Below, in pieces: positions 43,535 to 51,168 of a stretch of 60,113 bases of DNA (its first letter is position 1; each line of letters starts with the position of its first letter). Both the position numbers and the translations under genes were made by a program. Under the pieces are notes generated by a model. That model did not search any database. It saw only the letters and a program-made list of their open reading frames with translations, and was not told the origin of the DNA. The DNA comes from an uncultured Campylobacter sp. (GTDB lineage: Bacteria; Campylobacterota; Campylobacteria; Campylobacterales; Campylobacteraceae), in NCBI RefSeq assembly GCF_938030145.1, contig NZ_CALHGM010000018.1, positions 1 to 60,113 on the forward strand, given 5' to 3'.

Positions 43535-44302
43535 TTAATCAAGCAGTGAAGGTAAAATTTTATCTATCTCGCCGCTCTGTCCGAGGCGATACAGCGCGAA
43601 GTCGTATTTGATAGGGTCACTCGGATCGAAGCGTCCTAAGCTTTGCGTAAGCTGTAAAACCGCCTCAAAATCGTAACTCTTGCGATCGATCAGCCCAAGC
43701 TTAAGCGAAACTTTATGCGTATGGGTATCGAGCGGGATGAGGAGGCGCGATTTTTCGATCTTTTTGTACAGCCCCAGATCGATGTCGCTGTCGCGCACCG
43801 CCCAGCGCAGGAAAAGATTGTAGCGCTTATACGGCGACGTGGGCTTTTGCGCGAAGCCGCGCCCGAAAAAAAACTCATATCCTGGGCTGCGATAAGGATT
43901 TAATTTGTAAATCTCGCCGATTAAAAAATTTATCCCATCCTCGATCCGTCCGCTTTTTTGCATGCCGCAAAGCACGCTCTCCTCGATGCTAAGGCTATTT
44001 TTAAGCCGCTTTAAAGTTATAAAAATTTCAGCGACGTCGCGCGGGCTTTGAAATCTATATTTTTTGCCCGCAAGCTCCGCGCCAATGCGCTCATCGCTCC
44101 CGTCTAAAAGCGAAAAATCAAGCGAGTGGAGGAATTTTAAAATTTGAGCCGCGTTACCGTAAGCAAACAGCGCGCAGATAAGCGCTACGACGTCGTTTCG
44201 ATGTCCCTTTGCGACCTGCAGCGGATCGGGCGCGCCGAAAAGATCCACGTCGCAATTTTTTAAATCAGCGTAATAATCTAAAATTTGCTTTAAGCTTTTC
44301 AT
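43535..44302 (-). CDS. TIGR02757 family protein (DUF2400)
   Basis: A 255-residue cytoplasmic protein of the conserved TIGR02757 family. DPLQVAKGHRNDVVALICALFAYGNA (abridged; about residues 26-50) and LIPLDTHTHKVSLKLGL (about 187-203) are the recognisable blocks. Members have been compared with HhH-type DNA glycosylases, but no activity is established. It overlaps rsmD by 4 bp and ends a long minus-strand run. Confidence 0.85.
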   Translation of the reverse strand: MKSLKQILDYYADLKNCDVDLFGAPDPLQVAKGHRNDVVALICALFAYGNAAQILKFLHSLDFSLLDGSDERIGAELAGKKYRFQSPRDVAEIFITLKRLKNSLSIEESVLCGMQKSGRIEDGINFLIGEIYKLNPYRSPGYEFFFGRGFAQKPTSPYKRYNLFLRWAVRDSDIDLGLYKKIEKSRLLIPLDTHTHKVSLKLGLIDRKSYDFEAVLQLTQSLGRFDPSDPIKYDFALYRLGQSGEIDKILPSLLD

Positions 44303-45672
44303 TTTGCGTAGTAGCTCATCGTCGTAGCGCCGAATTTGCGCGATTTAAGCAGCGTGAAATCGCCGATTTTCGGCGGCAGCTCAAGCTCGCTCATATGCTC
44401 GATCGCGATTAGCAGCTCACACTGCGCGGAGCCTAGGCGCGCTATCAGCGCCAACACGCGCTCGTAAATCTCGCCAAAACCCTGCCTGATCGCAAACGGC
44501 GGGTCTAGATATACAAACACTCTGCGCGCGGGATCGGAGATGGAATTTTCTTTGGAATTTGCGGTATGGCTTTCGCTAGAATTTTCAGCAGGGCTTTCGC
44601 TTAAACCATTTGCGGCAGCACTTTCACCTAAACTGCAGACAAAATTTTCGTGGGAATTAGCGGCGAAATTTTTTCTTGAATCGTGGGTTAAATTTATGCT
44701 TGAATGTAAATTTTCTCCACAACCCGCGTCAAAATTTTCGCTCAAATTTAAGCTTTCTTTCTCTTCACAGCTCGCGCCTAAGCCCGTACCGCGATTTGCG
44801 TCAAAATTAGAGCTCTCGCCGCATTTTGAGCTTAAATTTAAGTTGCAATTAGCGGTCTCGGTGCCGCTAGCGTCGTATTTCGAAGCGGAGCTAGCGTCAA
44901 CCTTTTCGCCAAAGCTTGCGGCGTCCGTGGCTAGCGAATTCACGCGGTATTTTATGCTAGAAGCACCCGCACAATCGCCAATCTGGGCACAATCGCCAAA
45001 GCCCTCCACTCCTGCGTAATCATCATTTACGCCGCTCTGCGCGCCATTTTGAGCGCTGTCAGGCACACTGCTTCGCATGCCGCATTTAGCTAAATTTTTT
45101 ACGCCGCTTTGCGTGCCGCCTTCCATTCCAACGTTTTGCGCGGCGCGGTATCCGTTCTCTCCCTGCTCTACGTCGCTAAAGCTTTTGCGACAGCCCTCTT
45201 TTTCGCTGCTTGAATTTTTACAGCAGGTGCCGTCGTCGGCATGGTTTTCGAAATTTTTGCCGCTTAAATTTAACGAATTCGCGCCCGAGTGTCCGTTCAC
45301 ATTCGCTTGCAGCTCGTGCAAAATTTCTGGTAGTCGCTCGAAGCAATCGCCCAAAATCGCATTTGCGCCGAGCCCGAAAAGCTCGAAATTTTTCCGCATT
45401 ATCTTATGCGCGGCGACGTCCTTTTCGATCGCATAAATGTTTTTTGCGCCGTTGCTTAGCGCTTCAAGCGCCATCGCACCGCTGCCGCCGAAGCACTCGA
45501 TAAACGCCGCGCCGCGCAACTGCGCTCGCCACGTATCGAAAAACGAGCCTTTTACGATGCTTTTTGTGCTGCGCGTACTCGAAAACGCGGGCAGAGCGAG
45601 CTTTTTGCCCCTATAAATGCCGCTTGAGATTTGCGTAAAGAGCATGCCGCCGGATTTGGAAAATTTAGCCAT
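44299..45672 (-). CDS. rsmD: 16S rRNA m2G966 methyltransferase with ~260-residue insert
   Basis: RsmD methylates guanine 966 of 16S rRNA. The N-terminal 120 residues carry ISSGIYRGKKL, STKSIVKGSFFDTW and FIECFGGSGAMALEAL (SAM motif I). The C-terminal 75 residues carry YLDPPF (catalytic DPPF at about 390-393) and IEHMSELELP. Typical RsmD is about 190 residues; this one has 457. The excess, about residues 121-382, is Ser/Asn/Gly/Glu/Ala-rich and low complexity, in part with an eight-residue register (ENFDAGCG, ENLHSSIN, LTHDSRKN, FAANSHEN). It lies between cofactor and catalytic motifs yet keeps the frame open. The start at 45672 follows AAGAAGGCAAA; a Met nine codons later is an alternative. 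Confidence 0.93.
   Translation of the reverse strand: MAKFSKSGGMLFTQISSGIYRGKKLALPAFSSTRSTKSIVKGSFFDTWRAQLRGAAFIECFGGSGAMALEALSNGAKNIYAIEKDVAAHKIMRKNFELFGLGANAILGDCFERLPEILHELQANVNGHSGANSLNLSGKNFENHADDGTCCKNSSSEKEGCRKSFSDVEQGENGYRAAQNVGMEGGTQSGVKNLAKCGMRSSVPDSAQNGAQSGVNDDYAGVEGFGDCAQIGDCAGASSIKYRVNSLATDAASFGEKVDASSASKYDASGTETANCNLNLSSKCGESSNFDANRGTGLGASCEEKESLNLSENFDAGCGENLHSSINLTHDSRKNFAANSHENFVCSLGESAAANGLSESPAENSSESHTANSKENSISDPARRVFVYLDPPFAIRQGFGEIYERVLALIARLGSAQCELLIAIEHMSELELPPKIGDFTLLKSRKFGATTMSYYAK
44543..44749. repeat. 12/24-bp degenerate repeat anchored on RAATTY, inside rsmD
   Basis: RAATTY hexamers start at 44543, 44555, 44579, 44642, 44666, 44690, 44708, 44732 and 44744. All intervals but one are 12, 18 or 24 bp, and the exception (63 bp) is also a multiple of three. 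This preserves the rsmD frame. A degenerate unit lies at 44603 in the same 24-bp step. Confidence 0.85.
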
Positions 45673-45997
45673 TTTGCCTTCTTAAAATTTCGATGATTTT
45701 TGCCTTGAACTCATCAAATAGCGCGCAAATTTCATCTTCCGCACTCGCCGCGTCGTATCCACTAAGATCCACCCGTAGCGAGCTTTGAAAATCCTCTAGC
45801 CTCGATAACAACATCTGCTTGGAAAACGGCAGCGCCAAATCCCCGTCCTCGCCGATCAAAAATAGCGGTTTTGCCGAGCTTTGCGGCTCGTCGCTTATCA
45901 TAAAGTCGCAATCCTGCGCACTTGCAGCATGACCTTTTAAAAACAACTCCAGCGTCTTTTGCAAAATTTCGCAGTCACAATCGATAAAAGCTTTCAT
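45665..45997 (-). CDS. small hypothetical protein
   Basis: A 110-residue acidic cytoplasmic protein beginning MKAFIDCDCEILQKTLELFL. No family recognised. Two features suggest a conserved Campylobacter protein of unknown role: KPLFLIGEDGDLALPFSKQMLL in the middle (abridged) and a C-terminal amphipathic helix (EDEICALFDEFKAKIIEIL). The start overlaps the upstream stop by one base (TGATG) and its end overlaps rsmD by 8 bp, so it is embedded in a translated operon. Confidence 0.8.
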   Translation of the reverse strand: MKAFIDCDCEILQKTLELFLKGHAASAQDCDFMISDEPQSSAKPLFLIGEDGDLALPFSKQMLLSRLEDFQSSLRVDLSGYDAASAEDEICALFDEFKAKIIEILRRQNG

Positions 45998-47088
45998 CAA
46001 AGCCCCTTTTTAAATTTTATCATCTTAAACTTCTCGCCAAACTCAGCGCGCAGGTGATTGAACTCCAAAAGCGCGTTATGATAGCCCCTCTCGCCGCTTT
46101 TTTGCATAAAAAGCTCTAAAAGCTGGACCGCGCCGAAGTCTATGAGAGCCGCGATCTGTCTTTTAAAATCCGCCGTCACGGCGCCCGCATCCTCAAACGC
46201 TGCGCGCAAAATTTCAAAATTTACGTCGTAGGTAAGATCACTCTTGCCGTAAAAATCGCTTAAACTTTGCACCTCAAAGAAGCTAAAAACCTCGTGGTTT
46301 CGGTAGATCCGCAGGCTAAAATCGCCGCTAGCGCCCATCTGTCCGTAATCGAAGGCTATGAAATAAAACCGCTGCGCGCTGGCGCAAATTTCGCGGGCGA
46401 AGCGAAAGTATCCGACCGGGATTTCGCCGCGCGAGATGCCGAATCTGCGCGCGAGGGTTAAAATTTCACGTTCTTTTATGGGAGCAAATTTTGCCGCGCC
46501 GCTTTCGATAAAAAGCATATTTTCGCCGTCCACCGCCTCGCATTTAAAGGCGTCGAAAAGCTCGTTTGCCACAAAGATCGCATCTTTAAATTTCGCCTCA
46601 TGCGCGCTTGTGAAATGCTTTAGCGCGATCTCGTCGCCGAAGCTCTCCGCAAAGCTCGCCCGCTGCAGCTCGCGCAGGCGCTCGTGCGGCTCGATAATCG
46701 CAAAGCTAAATTTATCAAGCGCCGCCGCGCCGCCCAGCGTAAAGATAGCTTGCGCTATGTCGCAAAGCAGCCGCCCGTCGTGCGAGCCGATCTCTACGAT
46801 AGCGATTTTGGCGCTATTTTGCGACTTTTTTGCAGGCGCAGCGTCTAAATTTAGCTCGCTCGCCGCAAGATTTTGCCGCGACCTATTTGAGCTCGGCGCC
46901 GCGTCTAAGCTTAACTCTTGCGTCGCGCAAAAATCCGCGCTTAGGCGTAAAATTTCGCGCGCGATGCAGATACCGAAGAAGCTCCCTATGCTTACGGCAG
47001 TGTAAAAATCGCCGCTCTTGCCGATTTTAGCAGCATTTGCGTAGTAGCTCTCGTTTAGCCAGCCCTCGAAAAAATCGCTAAATTTCAC
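45997..47088 (-). CDS. MidA/NDUFAF7-like SAM-dependent methyltransferase
   Basis: A 363-residue protein of the COG1565 family (NDUFAF7/MidA), whose eukaryotic members methylate an arginine of complex I. MKFSDFFEGWLNESYYA opens the protein, with GDFYTAVSIGSFFG next, as in the family. IVEIGSHDGRLLCDI (about residues 96-110) is SAM motif I, and VANELFDAFKCEAV the conserved NELxDA block. An insert at about 52-92 contains a 20-residue duplication (ELSLDAAPSSN and ELNLDAAPAKK). The substrate in bacteria is unknown. It overlaps argD by 4 bp. Confidence 0.85.
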   Translation of the reverse strand: MKFSDFFEGWLNESYYANAAKIGKSGDFYTAVSIGSFFGICIAREILRLSADFCATQELSLDAAPSSNRSRQNLAASELNLDAAPAKKSQNSAKIAIVEIGSHDGRLLCDIAQAIFTLGGAAALDKFSFAIIEPHERLRELQRASFAESFGDEIALKHFTSAHEAKFKDAIFVANELFDAFKCEAVDGENMLFIESGAAKFAPIKEREILTLARRFGISRGEIPVGYFRFAREICASAQRFYFIAFDYGQMGASGDFSLRIYRNHEVFSFFEVQSLSDFYGKSDLTYDVNFEILRAAFEDAGAVTADFKRQIAALIDFGAVQLLELFMQKSGERGYHNALLEFNHLRAEFGEKFKMIKFKKGL

Positions 47089-48254
47089 GCCCGCACTATC
47101 TCATCCAAGCTCTTGCGTAGACGCGCAAAGCCCTCTTTGATCTCCGGTTTTTTGATATTTAGCGCAGGCAAAAATCTAAGGGTGCGCTTGCCGGATTTTA
47201 GGATCAAAAGTCCGTTTTGCAGGGCTTTGTTAAAGATCTCGCCCAGATTTTTTTCATCGCGCAGCACGAGGCCTTGCATCAGACCGAGCCCCACGCGCTT
47301 TTCGATCAGGCTAGGATAGTCTGCGGCGATGGCGTCTAGTTTTTTGATAAATCTTTTTATAGTCTTATCAAGCTTACCGCTCGCTTTTAAAAACTGAAGC
47401 TGCGAAAGCACCGCAAGCGCCGTAGAGGTCGCCAAAAAGTTACCGCCGAAGGTGCTGCCGTGCTCGCCCGGAGCGAAAATGTTTTGCTGCGCCACGCACG
47501 CGCCGATCGGCACGCCGCCCGCAAGCCCTTTGGCAAAGGTGATGATGTCGGGACGGATGCCGTAAATTTGCGACGTCGCAAACTCGCCCGTGCGATATAC
47601 GCCGCACTGCACCTCGTCGGTGATCAAAAGCAGCTTTTTCTCTTTCAAAACCGCCGCCAGCCTTTGCACGCTCGCCTTATCCAGAGGCTTGATACCGCCC
47701 TCGCCCTGAACAAGCTCGATCATCACGGCGACGCTGTTTTCATCGATGTGCGCGATGATCTCCTCGATATCGTCGAAAAATTTAAATCCTGGCATATAGG
47801 GCGCAAAAATTTCGGGATGAAATTTCTCCTGCCCCGTAGCTTGCAACGTCGCTAGCGTGCGGCCGTGGAAGGAATTTCGCAGAGTTAGAATTTCAAATTT
47901 TTTATTAGGAAAATTTACGGTGCCGTATTTGCGCGCCATTTTGATAGCCGCTTCGTTCGCCTCCGCGCCAGAGTTACAAAACACCGCGTAGCTGCGATAC
48001 CCCAAAAGCTCGCTAACCTTTTGAGCCAGGGCTTCTTGGGGCAGAATTCTATAGATATTCGAGCCGTGGATGATCTGCGCGGCTTGCGTGCCGATCGCTT
48101 CCAGCACGATTTCATTTGCGTGCCCCAGACAGTTTACGCCGATGCCTGCGCCGAAATCCACGTAGTCCTTGCCCGCTTCGTCATAGACTATCGAGCCCTC
48201 GCCTCTTACTAGCGCCACGTTTACGCGCGCGAAATTATCCATCAAATAGTTCAT
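47085..48254 (-). CDS. argD: acetylornithine aminotransferase
   Basis: ArgD transaminates N-acetylglutamate semialdehyde in arginine synthesis and often also serves lysine synthesis. The 389 residues show the class III aminotransferase features. These are FCNSGAEANEAAIKMARKY (phosphate binding, about residues 94-112), ITDEVQCGVYRTG (PLP Asp), and TFAKGLAGGVPIGA with the Schiff-base lysine (about 242). The start overlaps the stop of the TRIC-like gene upstream. It heads the argD-methyltransferase-hypothetical-rsmD-TIGR02757 overlap chain. Confidence 0.95.
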   Translation of the reverse strand: MNYLMDNFARVNVALVRGEGSIVYDEAGKDYVDFGAGIGVNCLGHANEIVLEAIGTQAAQIIHGSNIYRILPQEALAQKVSELLGYRSYAVFCNSGAEANEAAIKMARKYGTVNFPNKKFEILTLRNSFHGRTLATLQATGQEKFHPEIFAPYMPGFKFFDDIEEIIAHIDENSVAVMIELVQGEGGIKPLDKASVQRLAAVLKEKKLLLITDEVQCGVYRTGEFATSQIYGIRPDIITFAKGLAGGVPIGACVAQQNIFAPGEHGSTFGGNFLATSTALAVLSQLQFLKASGKLDKTIKRFIKKLDAIAADYPSLIEKRVGLGLMQGLVLRDEKNLGEIFNKALQNGLLILKSGKRTLRFLPALNIKKPEIKEGFARLRKSLDEIVRA

Positions 48255-48868
48255 TTTTTATACTCCACTTTAGGCAGATGCCAAGATTTGTAATAAGCCA
48301 TCATGCGAAACGCAACCCCTAAAACCAGCAAAATAAGCACCGAAACTACGCCGCTAAGCCCCAATCCATCAAGCACGAAATATATCAAGCCCACGCCCAT
48401 ACTTATCGTGCCATAAAGCCCCGTATGCAAAAACCACGGCACTTCGTTCAGCAACACGTCGCGCAAAATACCGCCGCCCACGCCGTTGCAAAATGCGATT
48501 AGCACCACGCCGAAAACGTTGTGATTGTAGCTTAGCGCGACCATCGCTCCCACGATCGAAAAGCTTACGACGTCGATCGCATCGGTTAGAATAAATAAAA
48601 ATTTACCCTCCAAATCGCGGTTTTCGTAAAGTTTGGCAAAAATGGCTACGGCGCTTACCGCAAGCACGATCGTTACGGGCGCATAGTGCGTAAACGAGTA
48701 GATCTCGCGGCTTACCAAGGTATCGCGCATGATCCCGCCGCCAAGCGCTGTCAAAAACGCCGCGATAAAGATCCCAAGCCAATCGCAGCCCTTCTTTACG
48801 CCGAATAAAAACCCGCTAAGCGCCGCCGAAGCGATGCCTACGCACTCCGTAAGCTCCAAAATACTCAT
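48251..48868 (-). CDS. trimeric intracellular cation channel family protein
   Basis: A 205-residue membrane protein of the UPF0126/TRIC family (YicG-like), with seven predicted helices. The internally repeated motif appears as FLTALGGGIMRDTLV in the first half and FCNGVGGGILRDVLLNEVP in the second. Prokaryotic TRIC channels conduct cations such as K+; the physiological role is not settled. It overlaps argD by 4 bp. Confidence 0.9.
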   Translation of the reverse strand: MSILELTECVGIASAALSGFLFGVKKGCDWLGIFIAAFLTALGGGIMRDTLVSREIYSFTHYAPVTIVLAVSAVAIFAKLYENRDLEGKFLFILTDAIDVVSFSIVGAMVALSYNHNVFGVVLIAFCNGVGGGILRDVLLNEVPWFLHTGLYGTISMGVGLIYFVLDGLGLSGVVSVLILLVLGVAFRMMAYYKSWHLPKVEYKK

Positions 48869-49466
48869 ATCACAACCCGCTAAAATCCTTTTAAAAACGC
48901 ATTTTACAACAACTAAATATAAATTTCGGTAAAGCGCGACGGGCTGGAGAAATTTAGGTGCGGCGGTATAAATTTCAGAGCGGCGGATAAAATTTGAGCG
49001 TAGCGAATTAAAATTCTACGAGATAGAATTTTGCGAGACAGAATTTCGCTAGGTAAAATTCTACGCGGCAGAATTCTACAAGGCTAACATACGGCGTCGC
49101 TTCCGCGCAAATATAAAATTTGGACTTGAAATTTCTTGAAATTTATAAATGCCCGCGGGATAAAATTTCACAGAATTTTATAGCGGCTAAAACATACAGC
49201 GTCGTGGCCTGGCGCAAATTTTAGTTTTAAATTTACGGTACGTGCGCGCTAGAAAGAATTTAGCGCCAACGAGACCGGCTTTATATTTGGCAGCTAACGG
49301 CGCATAAATTTTGATTTGAAATTGCGCCCTTATTTTGGCGCCGTGCTTTGCCGCTATAAAATTTCATGAAATTTTACGCTGACCTAGCCCGCGCGGAATT
49401 CTACGTAAAATTTTAAAATTTAGCGGTCGAATTCTGCATGGAATTTTACGCCGAGCCGCCGTTAAA
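48869..49466. repeat. gene-free region with exact 15-bp RAATTY tandem array
   Basis: RAATTY hexamers start at 48970, 48990, 49011, 49026, 49041, 49056 and 49071. The last five are exactly 15 bp apart, with units resembling GAATTCTACGNGGCA. Downstream, further RAATTY words continue at irregular spacing up to about 49450. No ORF of coding character and no RNA gene is seen. The array shares unit length and core with those near 17.05 kb and in ribF. Confidence 0.88.
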
Positions 49467-50513
49467 TTAGCGCAGCCGCTCTTTTAAAATTTCCCAAATA
49501 CCTGGCATTGCCAGCAGTCCATTATGCGGCGCGGCGGCTATTTCGTAAAATAGATCGCCCGCCTTAAGAGATCCCGCAAGATCATACGAGTGGTGCACCG
49601 GTATCAGCTCGTCGGCGGCGCCGTGGATGAGCGTGATCTGCGTGCTGCGCGCCGCTTGCAGAAATTCCGCGGTCGGAATCTTATATCGGATCAAAAATTT
49701 CGGCACAAAGGGGATCTTTTCGTGCGCGAGCCGCTCGAAGCTAAAATATGGCGCGAGCAAAATCAGCTGCGCCGCATCCCACTTCGCAGCCTGCTGTGCC
49801 GCGATGCCGCTTCCGATCGAGTAGCCTATCATCGCGAGCCTCTTGGGCGAATGCTGCGCCAAAACGTAACGGCTCATCGCATCCGCGCTCGCCAAAAGCT
49901 GCTGCTGCGATGAAATTTTGCCGTCCGATTTGCCGTAGCCAGGGTAGTCGAAAATATAAAAATCATATCCCAAAGCCGCAAAATCCGCGCCGTATGCGCC
50001 CCAGCCGCTCACGTCGCCGAAGTTGCCGTGAAAGAACAAAATCGCGCCTTTAGGCTCTGCCGCGCTAAATTTCAGCCCGTTTATAGACCCGCCCCCAAAC
50101 GGGATATTGATCTCTTGAAATTTTACTGAAGCGGCGTTTGCGTTATTGCCTGCAGCGCCGTTTCCTACGATGTTTTCTACGCCCTGCTCGCCGCTAGTTT
50201 GAGCGCTTTTATTTTTGATCTCGCCCGCAGCGGCGCCGTTTTCCTTTACGTCACCCGCCGCCGAAGCGTTTTCGTCCGCGCCGCCGTTTGTAGAGGCGTC
50301 ATTTTGCGTAACGGACGCCTGCATATCTAAATGTGCGCCGCTCTCGGGAGCGTTTACAAGTCCTGCAAATTCGGAATTTTCAAAGCTAAATTTGAAGTTT
50401 TTATCTAACGGCTCGCCCAAAAATATCAGCCGCTCCTGAAAGATATAAAGTCCCGCCGCGATCGCCGTATAAAGGCACGCCGCGATAACGCACAGCCTAA
50501 GTAAAACCCTCAT
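49467..50513 (-). CDS. alpha/beta-hydrolase, N-terminally membrane-anchored, with insert
   Basis: A 348-residue hydrolase related to the YfhR/BEM46 group. An N-terminal hydrophobic helix (about 3-25) probably anchors it. The fold starts at about 131; FFHGNFGDVSGWG provides the oxyanion region, and IGYSIGSG the nucleophile (Ser232). GAADELIP supplies the Asp (about 301) and APHNGLL the His (about 330). Residues about 54-130 are an Ala/Gly/Asn/Glu-rich insert with a ten-residue near-duplication (AAGDVKENGA, AAGEIKNKSA). The substrate is unknown. Confidence 0.88.
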   Translation of the reverse strand: MRVLLRLCVIAACLYTAIAAGLYIFQERLIFLGEPLDKNFKFSFENSEFAGLVNAPESGAHLDMQASVTQNDASTNGGADENASAAGDVKENGAAAGEIKNKSAQTSGEQGVENIVGNGAAGNNANAASVKFQEINIPFGGGSINGLKFSAAEPKGAILFFHGNFGDVSGWGAYGADFAALGYDFYIFDYPGYGKSDGKISSQQQLLASADAMSRYVLAQHSPKRLAMIGYSIGSGIAAQQAAKWDAAQLILLAPYFSFERLAHEKIPFVPKFLIRYKIPTAEFLQAARSTQITLIHGAADELIPVHHSYDLAGSLKAGDLFYEIAAAPHNGLLAMPGIWEILKERLR

Positions 50514-50580
50514 CGCCGTCCTTTAAATTTAAAGCCGAGACGCAAAAATGCGCAGCAGCACGCGAAATTCCGTCTCGCCG

Positions 50581-51168
50581 CTAAGCTTTAAACTCGCTCA
50601 AAAACCATTGAAATGCCAAGATCAGCCCTGGCGCGCGCACGATCTTTTCGTCAAACATAAACTCCCGCGCCTTGGTCGCAGGCAGGTAGAAAAGCTCGAT
50701 CTTCTCGCCGTCCACGCCGCCGCCGCGACCTAGCTTCATCGATTCGTCGATACGCGCGAAGTATAAAATTTGACGGTTCGCCGCAAAGCCCAGGGCGCTG
50801 TAGTAGCTCGTGATAAATTTCAGATCCTTCACGGCATAGCCAGTCTCTTCGAGTACCTCTTCGATCGCCGTTTGCTCCTCGCTGATACCCTTGTCCAAAA
50901 TGCCAGCGCAAAGCTCATAGGTGTAGCCCTTTTCGGGCGAATTTATTAAATTTTCCTCTTGATAAAACCACACGCTGGGGCGAAACTGCTTAACGAGCAA
51001 AAGCGCGTCGCGCTGCATATGGTAGAGCAAAATCGAGACGCTATCGTGCACTTTGACGCAGTCCCACGCGCGCGCTACGCCGTCCATTTCGAAGCTTAAG
51101 CGAAAGGGTTTAACGAAATTGGAGCTTTTAAGCTCGGAAATTTTAAAATTTTTTATAGTAGTATCCAT
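50581..51168 (-). CDS. NUDIX hydrolase (ADP-sugar pyrophosphatase-like)
   Basis: A 195-residue NUDIX enzyme. The Nudix box spans about residues 89-111 (GILDKGISEEQ, then EEVLEETGY), with the usual Arg of the REUxEE core replaced by Glu. The preceding VKQFRPSVW and following YYSALGFAANRQILY match ADP-ribose/ADP-sugar or UDP-sugar pyrophosphatases. It overlaps mgtE by 16 bp and is probably co-transcribed with it. Confidence 0.9.
   Translation of the reverse strand: MDTTIKNFKISELKSSNFVKPFRLSFEMDGVARAWDCVKVHDSVSILLYHMQRDALLLVKQFRPSVWFYQEENLINSPEKGYTYELCAGILDKGISEEQTAIEEVLEETGYAVKDLKFITSYYSALGFAANRQILYFARIDESMKLGRGGGVDGEKIELFYLPATKAREFMFDEKIVRAPGLILAFQWFLSEFKA

Noticed and set aside
44540..45436. 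Antisense frames (159 and 119 codons) over the rsmD insert
   Set aside because: RAATTY is palindromic, so repeat arrays stay open on both strands. The products have no domain, and the rsmD frame links two conserved halves.
46436..47005. 189-codon frame antisense to the MidA-like gene
   Set aside because: Its composition is Ser/Ala/Lys shadow sequence; the opposite strand has clear methyltransferase motifs.
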